From NCBI GenBank assembly GCA_019916065.1, contig CM034244.1, positions 27,954,471 through 28,018,470 of the forward strand: a stretch of DNA of 64,000 nt, written 5' to 3'. The notes below the pieces were generated by a model, which did not search any database, had not been told where the DNA came from, and worked only from the letters and a program-made list of their open reading frames with translations. Below are positions 23,901-35,800 of the stretch, piece by piece. A program made the translations under genes and the position numbers. The stretch is from Vitellaria paradoxa (Eukaryota; Streptophyta; Magnoliopsida; Ericales; Sapotaceae). Numbering within the stretch: the first letter of the stretch is position 1; every line of letters begins with the position of its first letter.

Positions 23901-26865
23901 CACACAAAAATAATAATTATAAGTTGACTCATTTTGCCCGCCCGTGAATTTTTCTATTTTTAAGCAATTTTTTGAATTGTTTTTAAGAAATGTGAATAAC
24001 ATGCCAAAAAGATACTAAATAAAAAGAAAATCACATTTTGGTAAAAAAACAAATAGTCATATAAGACACAAAAAAAAAAAAAAAAGGCCAAAATAAGATG
24101 ACTTATTTTCAAAATGCCAAACGGAGCTAATTTATCTAATATATTAATTATATGATTTCTATATAATATTAAAATTTTAAAATCCAGTATTTTTAAATCT
24201 CAAAAGTTAACTATATAATTTTTATTTTACTATAACGATTAATATAATTATTGTCATTTCAACTTACATACAAACAATTTCTTCATTAATAGTCAAATAA
24301 ATTTCATGGTTAAGCCAATACATATGTAATTGAGATGATAACAAATGAAGCTAGGCCATGAAATTCTAAGAGATCTAATGGCTGGAGAAAAAAAATTGCA
24401 AGGATAATTACATGTTAAAAGCCATGTGAAGATAAAACTAACCAGGAACATGACGACCAGAACCCAAATCAGTTCCACAATCCAAGAAAATAGCACCTTC
24501 TAGCATCTGATTCTGGATATAACAAGCATTACATTAAGAAGAAGATAACAATGTCCCATGAACTCAAACAAACAAAATGGTAAATATTTATGAGAACAAT
24601 GAGTAGGGATGAAGCTATGCTTTCGAGGAAGAAAGGGGGGGGGACCACACCAGATGCCTATGTTTTCCAATTAAATTCTTAATACATAATGTGTTGGCCC
24701 CTAGTGGGACCCAGTCACTACAAAATAATAATAAACCAAACCAAATCAAGCCTTTTCCCACTAGGTGGGGTCGGCTATATGGATTTGTTGACGCCAATTA
24801 CATCTGTTTAGGACCATGTCCTCCGATAGATCTAGGTAGGTCAGGTCATGTTTAATAATTTTTTTTCAACTTCTCTTGCGTCTTCCTCTACCTCTCCTAC
24901 TCCTGTCAATCTCCATACTTTCACACATTCTAATAGGTGCCTCCGCTGAACGCCTTCTAACATAGCCAAACCATCTTAATCGGTTTTCTCTCATTTTATC
25001 TTCAATCGATGCTATTCCTACTTTGCCCCTAATCTCCTCGTTTCTAATCCTATCTTTCCTTGTAGTACCACACATCCACCTTAGCATCCTCATCTCCGCA
25101 ACTGCCATCTTCTTACCATGATTATACTTTACTGCCCAACACTCTGATCCACATAGTAGCGCTAGTCTAACCGCCACCTTATAATACTTTCCTTTCACCT
25201 TGAAGGGGACTTTTCGGTCGCACAAGACCCCCGAAACACTCCTCCATTTGGTCCACTCGGCTTAAATCCTGTGACTTACATCAATATCAATCCCTCCATC
25301 TTGTTGCACCATAGATCCAAGATACCTAAATTTATCTTTCTCTACAATCTTTTGTGTGCCTAAACTTACTTCTATACTACCCGTTATCCTACTTTAACTA
25401 AACTTACATTCCATATATTCCGTCTTGCATCGGCTTAGCCTAAACCCTTTTGTCTCTAACGTTTCCCGCCACAATTCTAGTTTAGCATTCACTCCTTTTC
25501 TCGTCTCATCTACTAAAATAATATCATCTGCAAATAGCATACACCACGGCACCTCATCCTGAATATGTCTTGTAATCTCATCCATAACTAAAGCAAACAA
25601 GTATGGGCTTAACGCTGAGCATTGATGTAAACCAATCGTGATAAGAAACTCGTTAGTCTCTCCACCAGTCGTCCGTCTAGATGTCATGACTCTATCATAC
25701 ATATCCTTTATCGCCTCAATATATGCGACACACACTCCTCTCTTTTCCAATACTCTCCATAGAAGCTCCCTAAAAACCCGGTCATATGCCTTCTCTAAAT
25801 CGATGAACACTATATGTAAATCTTTTTGACCTTCTCTACACTGTTTCATTAACCTCCTCAAGAGAAAGATAGCCTCCATGGTTGATCTTCCAGGCATGAA
25901 ATCAAATTGATTATCTGAAACGTTTGTTGTCCTTCTTAGTCTTCTCTCAATAACTCTCCCATAATTTCATCGTATGGCTCATCAATTTAATTCCACGGTA
26001 GTTCGCACAGTTTTGGATATTTTTTTATGCTGCAATAGATTTTCGTCTCCAAGAACTAAATGGTCATTTTACTAAGTAGGTGATGGAGTTATTAACTCTT
26101 AGTTTATCTTTAAATCCTTAAGATGCATTTGAATCTTTCGAAACTGATGATGTTTGCCAGCTTGTGGATAGGTTCTATTCTAAGAACTTCACATACTACG
26201 AGAAAATGCACTTGAGATTGGAACTTCAATATTATGAGCATAATGTAGTTCGACAAGTGAACTACAAGAATATTTCAAATGTTTTTTATTGTGTTAGTGG
26301 CTTATAAAGACTAAAAAGCCTATAACATACCAATTTATTTACTAAGTAGTTGTGCTTGTGCTTGCTCTTCTTGTTTCAACAATTATGATCGTTCTTTGCT
26401 ATGAATATTGTCAAAACAAGGTTTTGCAACAAGATGGAGCATGATTTTCCCGCACTCTTTACTTGTGCTTATTAAAAATGTGATTGATTGAAAATTTAGT
26501 ATTGATTCAATTATTGAAGACTTTCTAGATATGAATAATTATTTAGTTCAATTTTCATGGATTTAGTTAAATTGTATAAAGATATAAATAATTTTTTACT
26601 CATTTTATGTTTGTATCTTGTGAAAGCTGAATCAAAATTAACTTTACTATCTATAAGCTAATTTAGTACTAATCCATAGTATATTTATCATTCTCAAACT
26701 TAAAGAAGATAGAAATTCGCATTAGTTAACATAAATTCTTTAGGCATTTCAGTCCTCATTAGAGATTCCTAGATCCATCCCTAACAATGAAGGTGCAGAA
26801 TCAAGTATGACAACATTTCTAATAATAGGATATCAATAACACAATAAGTCATGCGTGCTTGTATG

Positions 26866-26896
<31 letters not shown>

Positions 26897-29800
26897 ACCC
26901 TGTAATTCACTAAGCCGGTATTCCTTGTAGCTTGGTGGAATGGTTAGTGTTACCGATGAAGACATCAAAGTCCAAAGATATATTATTATTATTATTATTT
27001 TTTTTTTTTAGGAAGTTTGTTTAGGGTAGAGTTTCTTATATTGTAATCTTTAGTTGATATTATCTTCAATTATTTTAGGGTTTGTTAGACTATTTAAAGG
27101 ATTGAATTGTTATGGTTTTACAGATTTTGGAGATTATTGAATGATATTGATTAATGGCTGCATTGGCCTAGTTTTCCCCGCTATTTCTTCTTCTTCTTCT
27201 TCTTCTCTGCTTTCTTCTTTCTCTTGCATTCTTTCCCTTTCAATTGTTTTCAATTTCTGTTCCCCATCAATTTGGCATCAGAGCAAATCTTGGTTGGGAA
27301 AAAAAAAAATCATTCAATGGGCCATCGACAGAAACCCTAGACAACAACTCCTCCTACCATGTTCCATTTTCGCAGACAACCACCATCGGTCCACTGTTCA
27401 AGCCATTCGACTACGAGTCCAGCAACACACCGACGCCGCACCACCTCACCGATGAAGCCTTAATCACTACTCTAGCAACCATCTATAGTGACAAAGACTA
27501 ATGACCTCATCAGCGCAAGCCCTAAATGTCAACAACACCATCCCATCACCTACTCAGCATCGCATCGCCTTGCTTTCTGTTTTCGGAGGCTTTCTATTGC
27601 ACTTTGGTGCATTTCCAGTAGTACTCAACTCCAGCGACCCCCACCACCAACATCGCCCCTCTCCGGCAAACTCATCGGTGATTCCAACGATTTCCGTCAA
27701 CCCTCTGTGCACCAAAGTTAGATCTCCAACAACACTCTAGCAAGGTTAAAAAAATCAAGTTTTTTTTTTTTGGGGGGGGGGGGGGAGGGAAGAAAAAATC
27801 AGTTTGCAAACCATGAATCCTTTTCAACCTGATGCATTTGATTATGATCTTGATTGGAATATCCCAGTTAGTCCATATAATCAATACTATAATGGCAAGA
27901 GGAATGATAGGATGTATAACAGGAATGAGTATGGACATAGGATCAATTTGTTAGATGAATGGAATTACCTTACACAGGGAAACCATACTGTGAATGAGTA
28001 TTGTTAAAATTTCAGTAAAAGAATTGAGGAGTATATTTCTCCCCTCTCCAAGCATTCTTATTTATAATTAAGTGTTACAATCTTAGAAGGAAATAAATTA
28101 AAGGGAAAAGGAAATACAACCAATTACGGCTGTCAACACAAAAAAGGAAAACTCAATATTCTCCTAATAATACTAATAATACGAATATCTTCTAATACGC
28201 CCCCTCAAGCTGGAGCATACATGTCAAAAATGCCCAGCTTGGAAGATAGAGAGTGAAAGGCAGGACGAGGAAGCGGCTTAGTGAGAAGATCAGCCAGTTG
28301 TGACGACGATCGAACAAAAGGAGTACTCAGTTGACGACGCAATAATAAGTCACGAATGAAGTGACAATCAACTTCGATATGCTTAGTGCGTTCATGAAAC
28401 ACGGGATTGTTGGCAATGAAGATGGTAGCCTGATTATCACAATGCATAGGCATAGGCAAAGGAACATCAATCCCAAAGTCGCATAGAAGAGAGCGGACCC
28501 AAAGCATTTCAGAAGCAGTATGGGCCATAGCACGATATTCAGCTTCGGCACTTGAACGAGCAACAACATGCTGTTTCTTACTGCGCCAAGTAACTAAATT
28601 GTCCCCAACAAAGGTGCAATAGCCAGATGTCGAACGACGATTGTACGACTCCCAGCCCAATCAGCATCACTATAACCAGTGACAGTGAGTGAGGAAGATG
28701 GGCGATAAAGAAGGCCACGACCAGGGGATTGTTTTAGGTAGCGTAAGATGCGACAAACAGCTTCAAAGTGTGAAGTACGAGGAGCATGCATAAATTGGCT
28801 GACAATCCCCACAGCATAAGTGATATCAGGACGAGTGACTGTAAGATAAATAAGCTTACCCACCAAACGACGATAACGACTGACGTCAAAGAAAGATTCA
28901 CCAGAAGTAGTATCCAATTTAGTAGAAGAATCCATAGGGGTGTTTGCAGGACGAGCACCCAATAAACCAGTCTCAGAGAGTAAGTCGAGGACATACTTGC
29001 GTTGACAAATAGAAATCCCCTGAGCAGAATGAGAAATTTCCAGACCCAAAAAATATCTAAGTCCTCCAAGATCCTTTGTATGAAACTGAGTAGCGAGATG
29101 TTGTTTTAAAGCCACAATACCAGATGCATCATCACCAGAGAGAATAATATCATCAACATATATAATCACAATGATAGTGCCAGAAGAAGTATGACGAGTA
29201 AAGACAGAATGATCAGCAGAAGAACGGGAGAAGCCAACTTCAATAAGAGCAGAGCTAAAACAATCAAACCATGCTCTAGGAGATTGTTTCAACCCATAAA
29301 GAGCACGTCGCAAGCGACAAACCAAATGCTCATTACCTGGAGTGGAATAACCAGGGGGTTGATCCATATAGACCTCTTCCTGAAGCTGACCATGAAGAAA
29401 TGCATTTTTAATGTCAAGCTGATGCAACGGCCAACGACGACTAACTGCGACTGCAAGGAGGATGCGAACAGAGTTCAGGCGAGCCACAGGAGAAAATGTC
29501 TCAGTATAGTCCACACCATAAGTTTGAGTGTACCCTTTGGCTACCAATCGAGCCTTAAGGCGTTCAACAGAGCCATCGGGAAGATACTTAACCGTGTAAA
29601 CCCAACGACAGCCAACAGTCTTCTTACCAGGAGGCAGAGAAGTGAGTTCCCACGTCTGGTTCAAATGAAGAGCATTCATCTCGTCATCCATAGCATGTTT
29701 CCACCCCGAAATGGATAAGGCCTGCATATAGGATGAAGGAACAGACACAGACGACAAGGCACAAACAAACGAGAAAAGAGATGGTGAAATACAATGATAT

Positions 29801-32800
29801 GACACATGATTAGCAAGAGGATGGCGAGTGCAAGTGCGTGTACCTTTCCGTAATGCAATGGGCAGATCAGACGGGGAAGCAGGATCCTCAGACGAAGAAG
29901 CAGACTTAGCCGGAGATGGAAAGATCACCCTCCTATCATGATCGCGCTGATACACCTGTGGGAAAGGAGAAATAGAGGGAATAATAGGAGCCACAGGAGA
30001 GGTCTCCGGGGAATTGGGGGTGAGGGTAGGGGTGGGCTCAAGGGATGATGGTGGAGGCAAAAGGACATATATGGAAGAGATGGGAGCAGGAAGAGTAGGA
30101 GATGACGCCCCCTCACGAGAAATAAGGTCAGAGGACAAGGTATCACAATTAGAAGAGAAGAAAGCTATGGATTCAAAGAAGGTGACATCAGCACTGACAA
30201 AAGAACGGCGAGAATCAGGATGATAGCAGCGATAGCCTTTTTGTGTGCGAGAGTACCCCAAAAAAATACACTTACGAGAACGAGGGGATAGTTTATCAAG
30301 TCCAGGATCAAGGATATGGACAAAGGCAGTACAACCAAAAACACGAGGGGGAAGCGAAAAGGGAGACTTATTGGGATAGAGAACTGAAAAAGGAGATTGG
30401 TTAGACAGGACAGGAGTAGGTACTCTGTTAATAAGGTAACATGCGGTAAGAACAGCGTCGGCCCAAAAAATTTTAGGGACATTCATCTGAAACATTAAGG
30501 TGCGAGCAACATCTAACACATGACGGTGTTTACGCTCAGCAACACCGTTTTGTTGAGAGGTGTGAGGACATGTTGTTTGATGAATAATTCCTTTTTCAAA
30601 ACAAAATTGATTGATGACAGATTGAACATATTCCAAGGCATTATCAGATCTAAAGATTTTGATTTTCTTATCAAATTGAGTGAAAATTTCATTATAGAAA
30701 CGAGAAATAATAGAAGGTAAATCAGTTCTTTGTTTCATTAAAAAAAGCCAAGTCATACGAGAAAAATCATCAATAAAAAGAACGAAATAAAAGAATCCAT
30801 TAATACTTTTAACTCGGGAAGGTCCCCAAACATCAGTATGAATGACAGCAAATGACTCAGACTCACGATTATTACTACGACTAGAAAAGGTATTGCGGTG
30901 ATGTTTGCCAAATTGACAAGCCTCACAGTTTAAAACAGACACATGACTCAAATTTGGCACAATGAGTTTTAATCGTGCCAAAGATGGATGACCTAGACGA
31001 CGATGCCACTGAAGGGGAGAGACAGAAGTGCGGAGAGCAATAGAAGGTGAATGTGCTGGAGAGGAATCACGATCAAGATAGTAAAGTCCATCCTTCTCAT
31101 GCCCCGAACCAATCGTCTTCTTCGTTTTGAGATCCTGAAAGACACAAGAATTTGAAAAAAATGTTATTGAACAATTTAATAGTTTAGTCAATTGACTTAC
31201 AGAAAGTAAATTAAAAGGAAATTGAGGAACATAAAGGCTAGACTCTAAATTAAGTGATGAAGAGGGACGGAGAGTCCCTCGGCCAGACACAGGACGAGAT
31301 GATCCATCGGCTAACACTATATTATGATTAAGAGGACGAAGATCAGAGAATAAAGAAGAATTACCAGACATATGTGAACTGGCTCCTGAATCAATAATCC
31401 AGGGGGAAGAGGTAGAGGCCACAAGAGCAGGGTTACCTGAGTTTGCCAAAATAGCAGTGGAGGTAGAGGGAGTAGAAACACGTAATGACTGGATGAGCTC
31501 TTGGAGCTGAGAGGAACTCAGAGTATATGTCTCCTGAGAATCAGACGTGGGAATACTTGTTGGAGGTACTGAAGGCTATGTAAAACCATGATCATTGACG
31601 TGATGTGCCTGCTCTGGTTTACCATACTTCTTCCAACAATAGGGTTCTGTATGGTTTGTTCCACCACAAAAAGTACACTTGCGTTCATCCTTATTTCCAG
31701 AAGATCGTCCTCCACCTCTAGACCCACCACGATTGTTCCGTCCACCACGGGAGCCACGAGAAGACCCTCCACGACTGTACTGGCTAACTAAAGCAGAAGA
31801 ATCGGCAGGTAAAGTTGTATTCTCAGGATTGGTGGAACGATTTCCCAATGAGGATCGCTGGATACGGGAGTAAGCACTAGCTGCAGTGGGCAATGTCTCA
31901 CTAGCTAAAATCTGATCCTTGAATCCTCGGAGGTCAGGATTGAGGCCAGATAAAAAGTTAGCTATCATAAACTCCTCCCAATATTTCTTCTGCTGCAGTA
32001 AGTCTGTACTGAAGGGACGATATTGCAACAATTGTTCCCATAAACTTTTTAAATGACTATAATATTCAGATAGAGATCTGTCACCTTGTTTAGCGGAAAA
32101 CATCTGCTCGTATAACTCATAAACCCGAGAAACATTGCTCTTTTGAGAGTAGGATTCAGCAAGGCATTCCCATATTCGTTTAGAGGAATCACAAAATTCA
32201 ACCGTGGTGGCAACAGAGTCTTCTAAACTATGCCATAGGAGTCCCATTACGATTGCATCTTCACTCATCCAAATATTATATGTAGGATCAGTCGAGGGAG
32301 GTGCGTCATCAGTAAGATATTTCAGTTTGTTCTTACCCTGGAGAAAGGTTTTAACTGCATGTGACCAACCCAAATAATTGTCCCCATTTAATTTCTTGGG
32401 TGTAATAGAGCAAGGAACATCATCGGCTTTGAGAAAAACAGTTTGATTGAAGATTTGATCTTCTGATTTTGCCATAACACCCACCAATTAATGAGAACTA
32501 GCAAAGACACGCAGCTAAAAAAAAAACAAGAATCCACCTTCGCGAAATTAAAGGAAACCAACCAGGGCAGCAAATCAACAATAAAATCGGCAATCCATCA
32601 ACCAGCAAAGAAACCAGAAATCATCTACCATTCAGGAATCCACCTTCGCGAAATTAAAGGAAACCAACCAGGGCAGCAAATCAACAGTAAAATTGGGCAG
32701 CAAATCAATAGTAAAATCGGCAATCCATCAACCAGCAAAGAAACCAGAAATCAGGAACCATAACCAGTCAGCGAGAAGAACAGCAGGCGAAGGACGAGCA

Positions 32801-35800
32801 GCGGGCGAAGACCAGTCTTCGGACGAAACAAGCAAGGCCATCAGGTGAGGATATTACCAAGCAATCACACCACCATCACATCCGCGGAAGCCGGGCGACC
32901 ACCGTCGAAGAAGCCGGAAGTCAACCGGTGGGACACGCGCCTACACGCGCCGGCGCGTGAGGGAGGACGCAGAAGCTCCGGCGGCGCGTGAGGCCAACCG
33001 CGGCGTCGTCAGGCGACCGGCCTTCTAGGGTTTTGGTCGCCGGCCACTGGCGAGCTCGAAGGTATGGTCGGCCGGTGACGTCGGTCGTCGGAAAGTGGCC
33101 GGCGGCAGACAACAGTGCTTTTCTCTCTCTCTCTTCTTTTTCTGTAACTCTCTCTCTCTCTCTTTTTTTTTTTTATTTTAACATGGCTCTGATACCATGT
33201 TAAAATTTCAGTAAAAGAATTGAGGAGTATATTTCTCCCCTCTCCAAGCATTCTTATTTATAATTAAGTGTTACAATCTTAGAAGGAAATAAATTAAAGG
33301 GAAAAGGAAATACAACCAATTACGGCTGTCAACACAAAAAAGGAAAACTCAATATTCTCCTAATAATACTAATAATACAAATATCTTCTAATAAGTATAT
33401 TGATCAATTTGATGATTTCAAAATGAGATGCCATATAGCTGAAGATGAATCCATTACTTTGAACCTATTTAGACAAGGCCTGAATGAATATCTTAGGAGG
33501 GAACTTTACCATGGGGGACTCACCACTCTTGACAGCACTTACGCTTTTGTTCAAGAATGTGAGTTGCTCATGAGGAAACCCATGGGATTGAGCAGATGTA
33601 ACCATTATTCTACAAATTGCTATGCATCAGACCAAGAGCCCTCATCAAGTTGGAAATCGGATTTTTATCCTCAACTTTCTAGTGCGCCACCATCAGTGGG
33701 TGACCAAATCAAGGGAACCATGACTCAAACAGTGAGCAAGCATGATTCATTTATTGAAAAAAATATGCAAGAGTTTGATGAGGACAAACTGGAAGCGTTG
33801 GTTTATAAACCTAACCTTGAGGATTTTGAAGATGAATTTGGTAATTTGATTGATAAGCCTCACACCATTTCATCATTTAATGAGGAACATATTGAAGATC
33901 AGACTTCTAAGCCTATCTCTAAAATGATTACTTCTTTGGATGATATTGAGTCTGACATCACAATACCACCCACAAATGCTATTAAGATTATTAATATTCT
34001 TGAGATTAATCGGCAGATCGTTACGAATATCGGTAGTAGCATCACTGCTTGTGTTGTGTTATTTCCTCAGTTGAAAAATGTGCTTCATCCTCACAGTACC
34101 TCTTGGGATTTCGTCCTCCCCACTGAAGTGCCTCTCAACAGTTTAATCTAATTTTTTTGACATTATTTTAGACTCAACAAAATCTCTTATCGGAACTTAG
34201 ATTTTTCCATCTTGGGAGAATTACCCTCACCAAGTGCCTACCTTCCCTTATGCAAGTGCATGAGCCCCAGGAATAACTTGAACATCAACCCTGTTCGTGG
34301 CCTGGTGATTAAAGAAGTGCGCAACTTTTCACTCGACAAAGCCAAGTTCTTCTCAGCCCGAGAGTTGATGAGGAGATTAGAATCTAGATATATATTTATT
34401 TTACTATTATTATTTTATTTATCATTATTATTATTTTTATTTTAGGAAGTTTGTTTAGAATAGAATTTGTAATACTGTAATCTTTGGTTTGATATTATCT
34501 TCAATTATTTTAGGGTTCGTTCGCCTACTTAAAGAATTGAATTATCAAGGCTTGGGAGGATTTGACTATGGAATAATATTGAATTGACGACTACATTAGC
34601 CTGAGTTTTCCCTTCTCTCTTCTGTGCTGCTGCTTCTCTTTAGCTTAATCACTTCTCTTTCTTTCTCTCTCAATTGCTTTCAACTTTCTGTCCCACATCA
34701 GTTATGGTAGTTGCAAGCATTCAATCTATGGTGGTTCTCTTGTTTATTGTGTCAAGGTGCTCAATTTAGGCTGGGAGCTAGTTGTGCACTATATTTTCTT
34801 TAGGCTCTCTCTCTTTAGAACCTTGTTGTAGAATCTCTTGATTATCTTATCTTTCCTTATTTGATTTTGATATGTATCTTCTTGTCTTGGATGACCCTTA
34901 TCTATCTGTTTAGATAATTTCTGTCCTTACTTCCCTTGTATTTTCTCGGAGTATGTCCCTTTTTTTTTTTTTTTGGTTAACCCGGAACCCCACCAGTTTA
35001 TTGCAGACCTCAACGGTCCGCGTGGCCGGTGGGTAAATCGGGAGGGAAGTGGCCCGACCCAAGACATTCCACCGTTTAAGTCGAAGACGCACTCAGCAAG
35101 ATTCGAACCCTCGTCTCTAGGCTTACGCCCTTTGGGGGTTATCCGTCAACCGTTGAGCTGACCCTCGGGGTCAGGAGTATGTCCCTTGTAGGATGTATTT
35201 TTGTATTTCTCTTTTTTTGCTATAATATAATCATCACATTTCAAGAAATAAATAAATAAATTTGAAATCGACTATGCTAAACTCTACCAAATTTTCCACC
35301 TAAATCTTCCAATAGTCTTACTAATAATTTTAAAACATTGACAAGCAATTACAAATGTTTACAGAATTTTTACAGAAAATTTTAAACATTTGAAATTGCC
35401 TGTTAATGTTTGACAAAGAAACCTCCTCAATTTTAAGCAAAAGATGTGTATGCCTTATTCTCATTTTGGACAATGAAAAAAATACAAAATGATTTTGTTT
35501 CAACAAAGTGGCCCATTTTGGTATGTATTAGAGTGTTAACCACCATCTTACCTAAAAGTTTCGACTAATATGAAAGGACAACTTCATTATTTATATTGGT
35601 CTATTTTCTCTCAAAATGCCCCCTCACGTGTGGCAAGATTAACTTTTTGAAAGGACCAAACACATGTGACTATTGAATTTTTCTGGGTGGTCGTAAGGTT
35701 TGAATTCATGACCTTTGCTGACTGTAAGACTACGTTTAACCATCATCTCATCTAAAAGTTTAAGCTGCTAGAAAAGGGAAGCTTTAATATTCATATTAAT

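Larger units (their letters stand above)
20944..24442 (-). other. Intron 10 of the OEP36-like gene (3.5 kb)
   Basis: It holds a Tourist-like MITE (21750-22130), a CT/T-rich tract (22808-22877), an A-rich spot and a GCTCG-rich repeat (23404-23740). No independent gene is supported. Confidence 0.85.
28002..33393 (-). mobile_element. Young, nearly complete Ty1/copia retrotransposon
   Basis: A 5,392-bp element with 196-bp LTRs at both ends (28002-28197 and 33198-33393) that differ at a single base. It is flanked by a perfect 5-bp duplication AGTAT (27997-28001, 33394-33398). On the minus strand it runs LTR, tRNA-Met primer site, leader, gag, pol (protease, integrase, RT, RNase H: copia order), polypurine tract, LTR. 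The element starts TA and ends CA on its coding strand, a non-canonical terminus reported for some plant copia families with short LTRs. It sits inside gag of an older element and inside intron 9 of the host gene. Only two coding lesions are visible. Confidence 0.95.
26954..34700 (+). mobile_element. Old gag-only LTR retrotransposon, interrupted by copia
   Basis: Related sequences at 26954-27269 and 34366-34700 act as LTRs. Both contain AGGAAGTTTGTTTAG, TATTATCTTCAATTATTTTA and end TCCCCATCA / CCCACATCA. The left copy is followed by ATTTGGCATCAGAGC, close to the initiator tRNA-Met primer site TGGTATCAGAGC. Possible 5-bp target copies are GTTAC (26949-26953) and GTTAT (34701-34705). The interior without the nested copia is only about 1.7 kb and encodes gag but no pol. 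It would depend on enzymes from another element. The LTRs have clearly diverged, so it is much older than its passenger. LTR starts are the least certain points. Confidence 0.75.

Noticed and set aside
27141..27740. Several overlapping plus-strand ORFs in the gag-only element leader
   Set aside because: They cross the LTR end and primer site and have low-complexity Ser/Pro/His content; treated as leader sequence.
29191..29718. Plus-strand ORF of 175 codons inside the copia element
   Set aside because: It lies antisense to the RT and linker of pol, with composition explained by the real minus-strand frame.
34961..35173. Possible tRNA gene on the minus strand
   Set aside because: Box A and box B fit, but there is no complete cloverleaf, and an A-tail and long target duplication identify a SINE.
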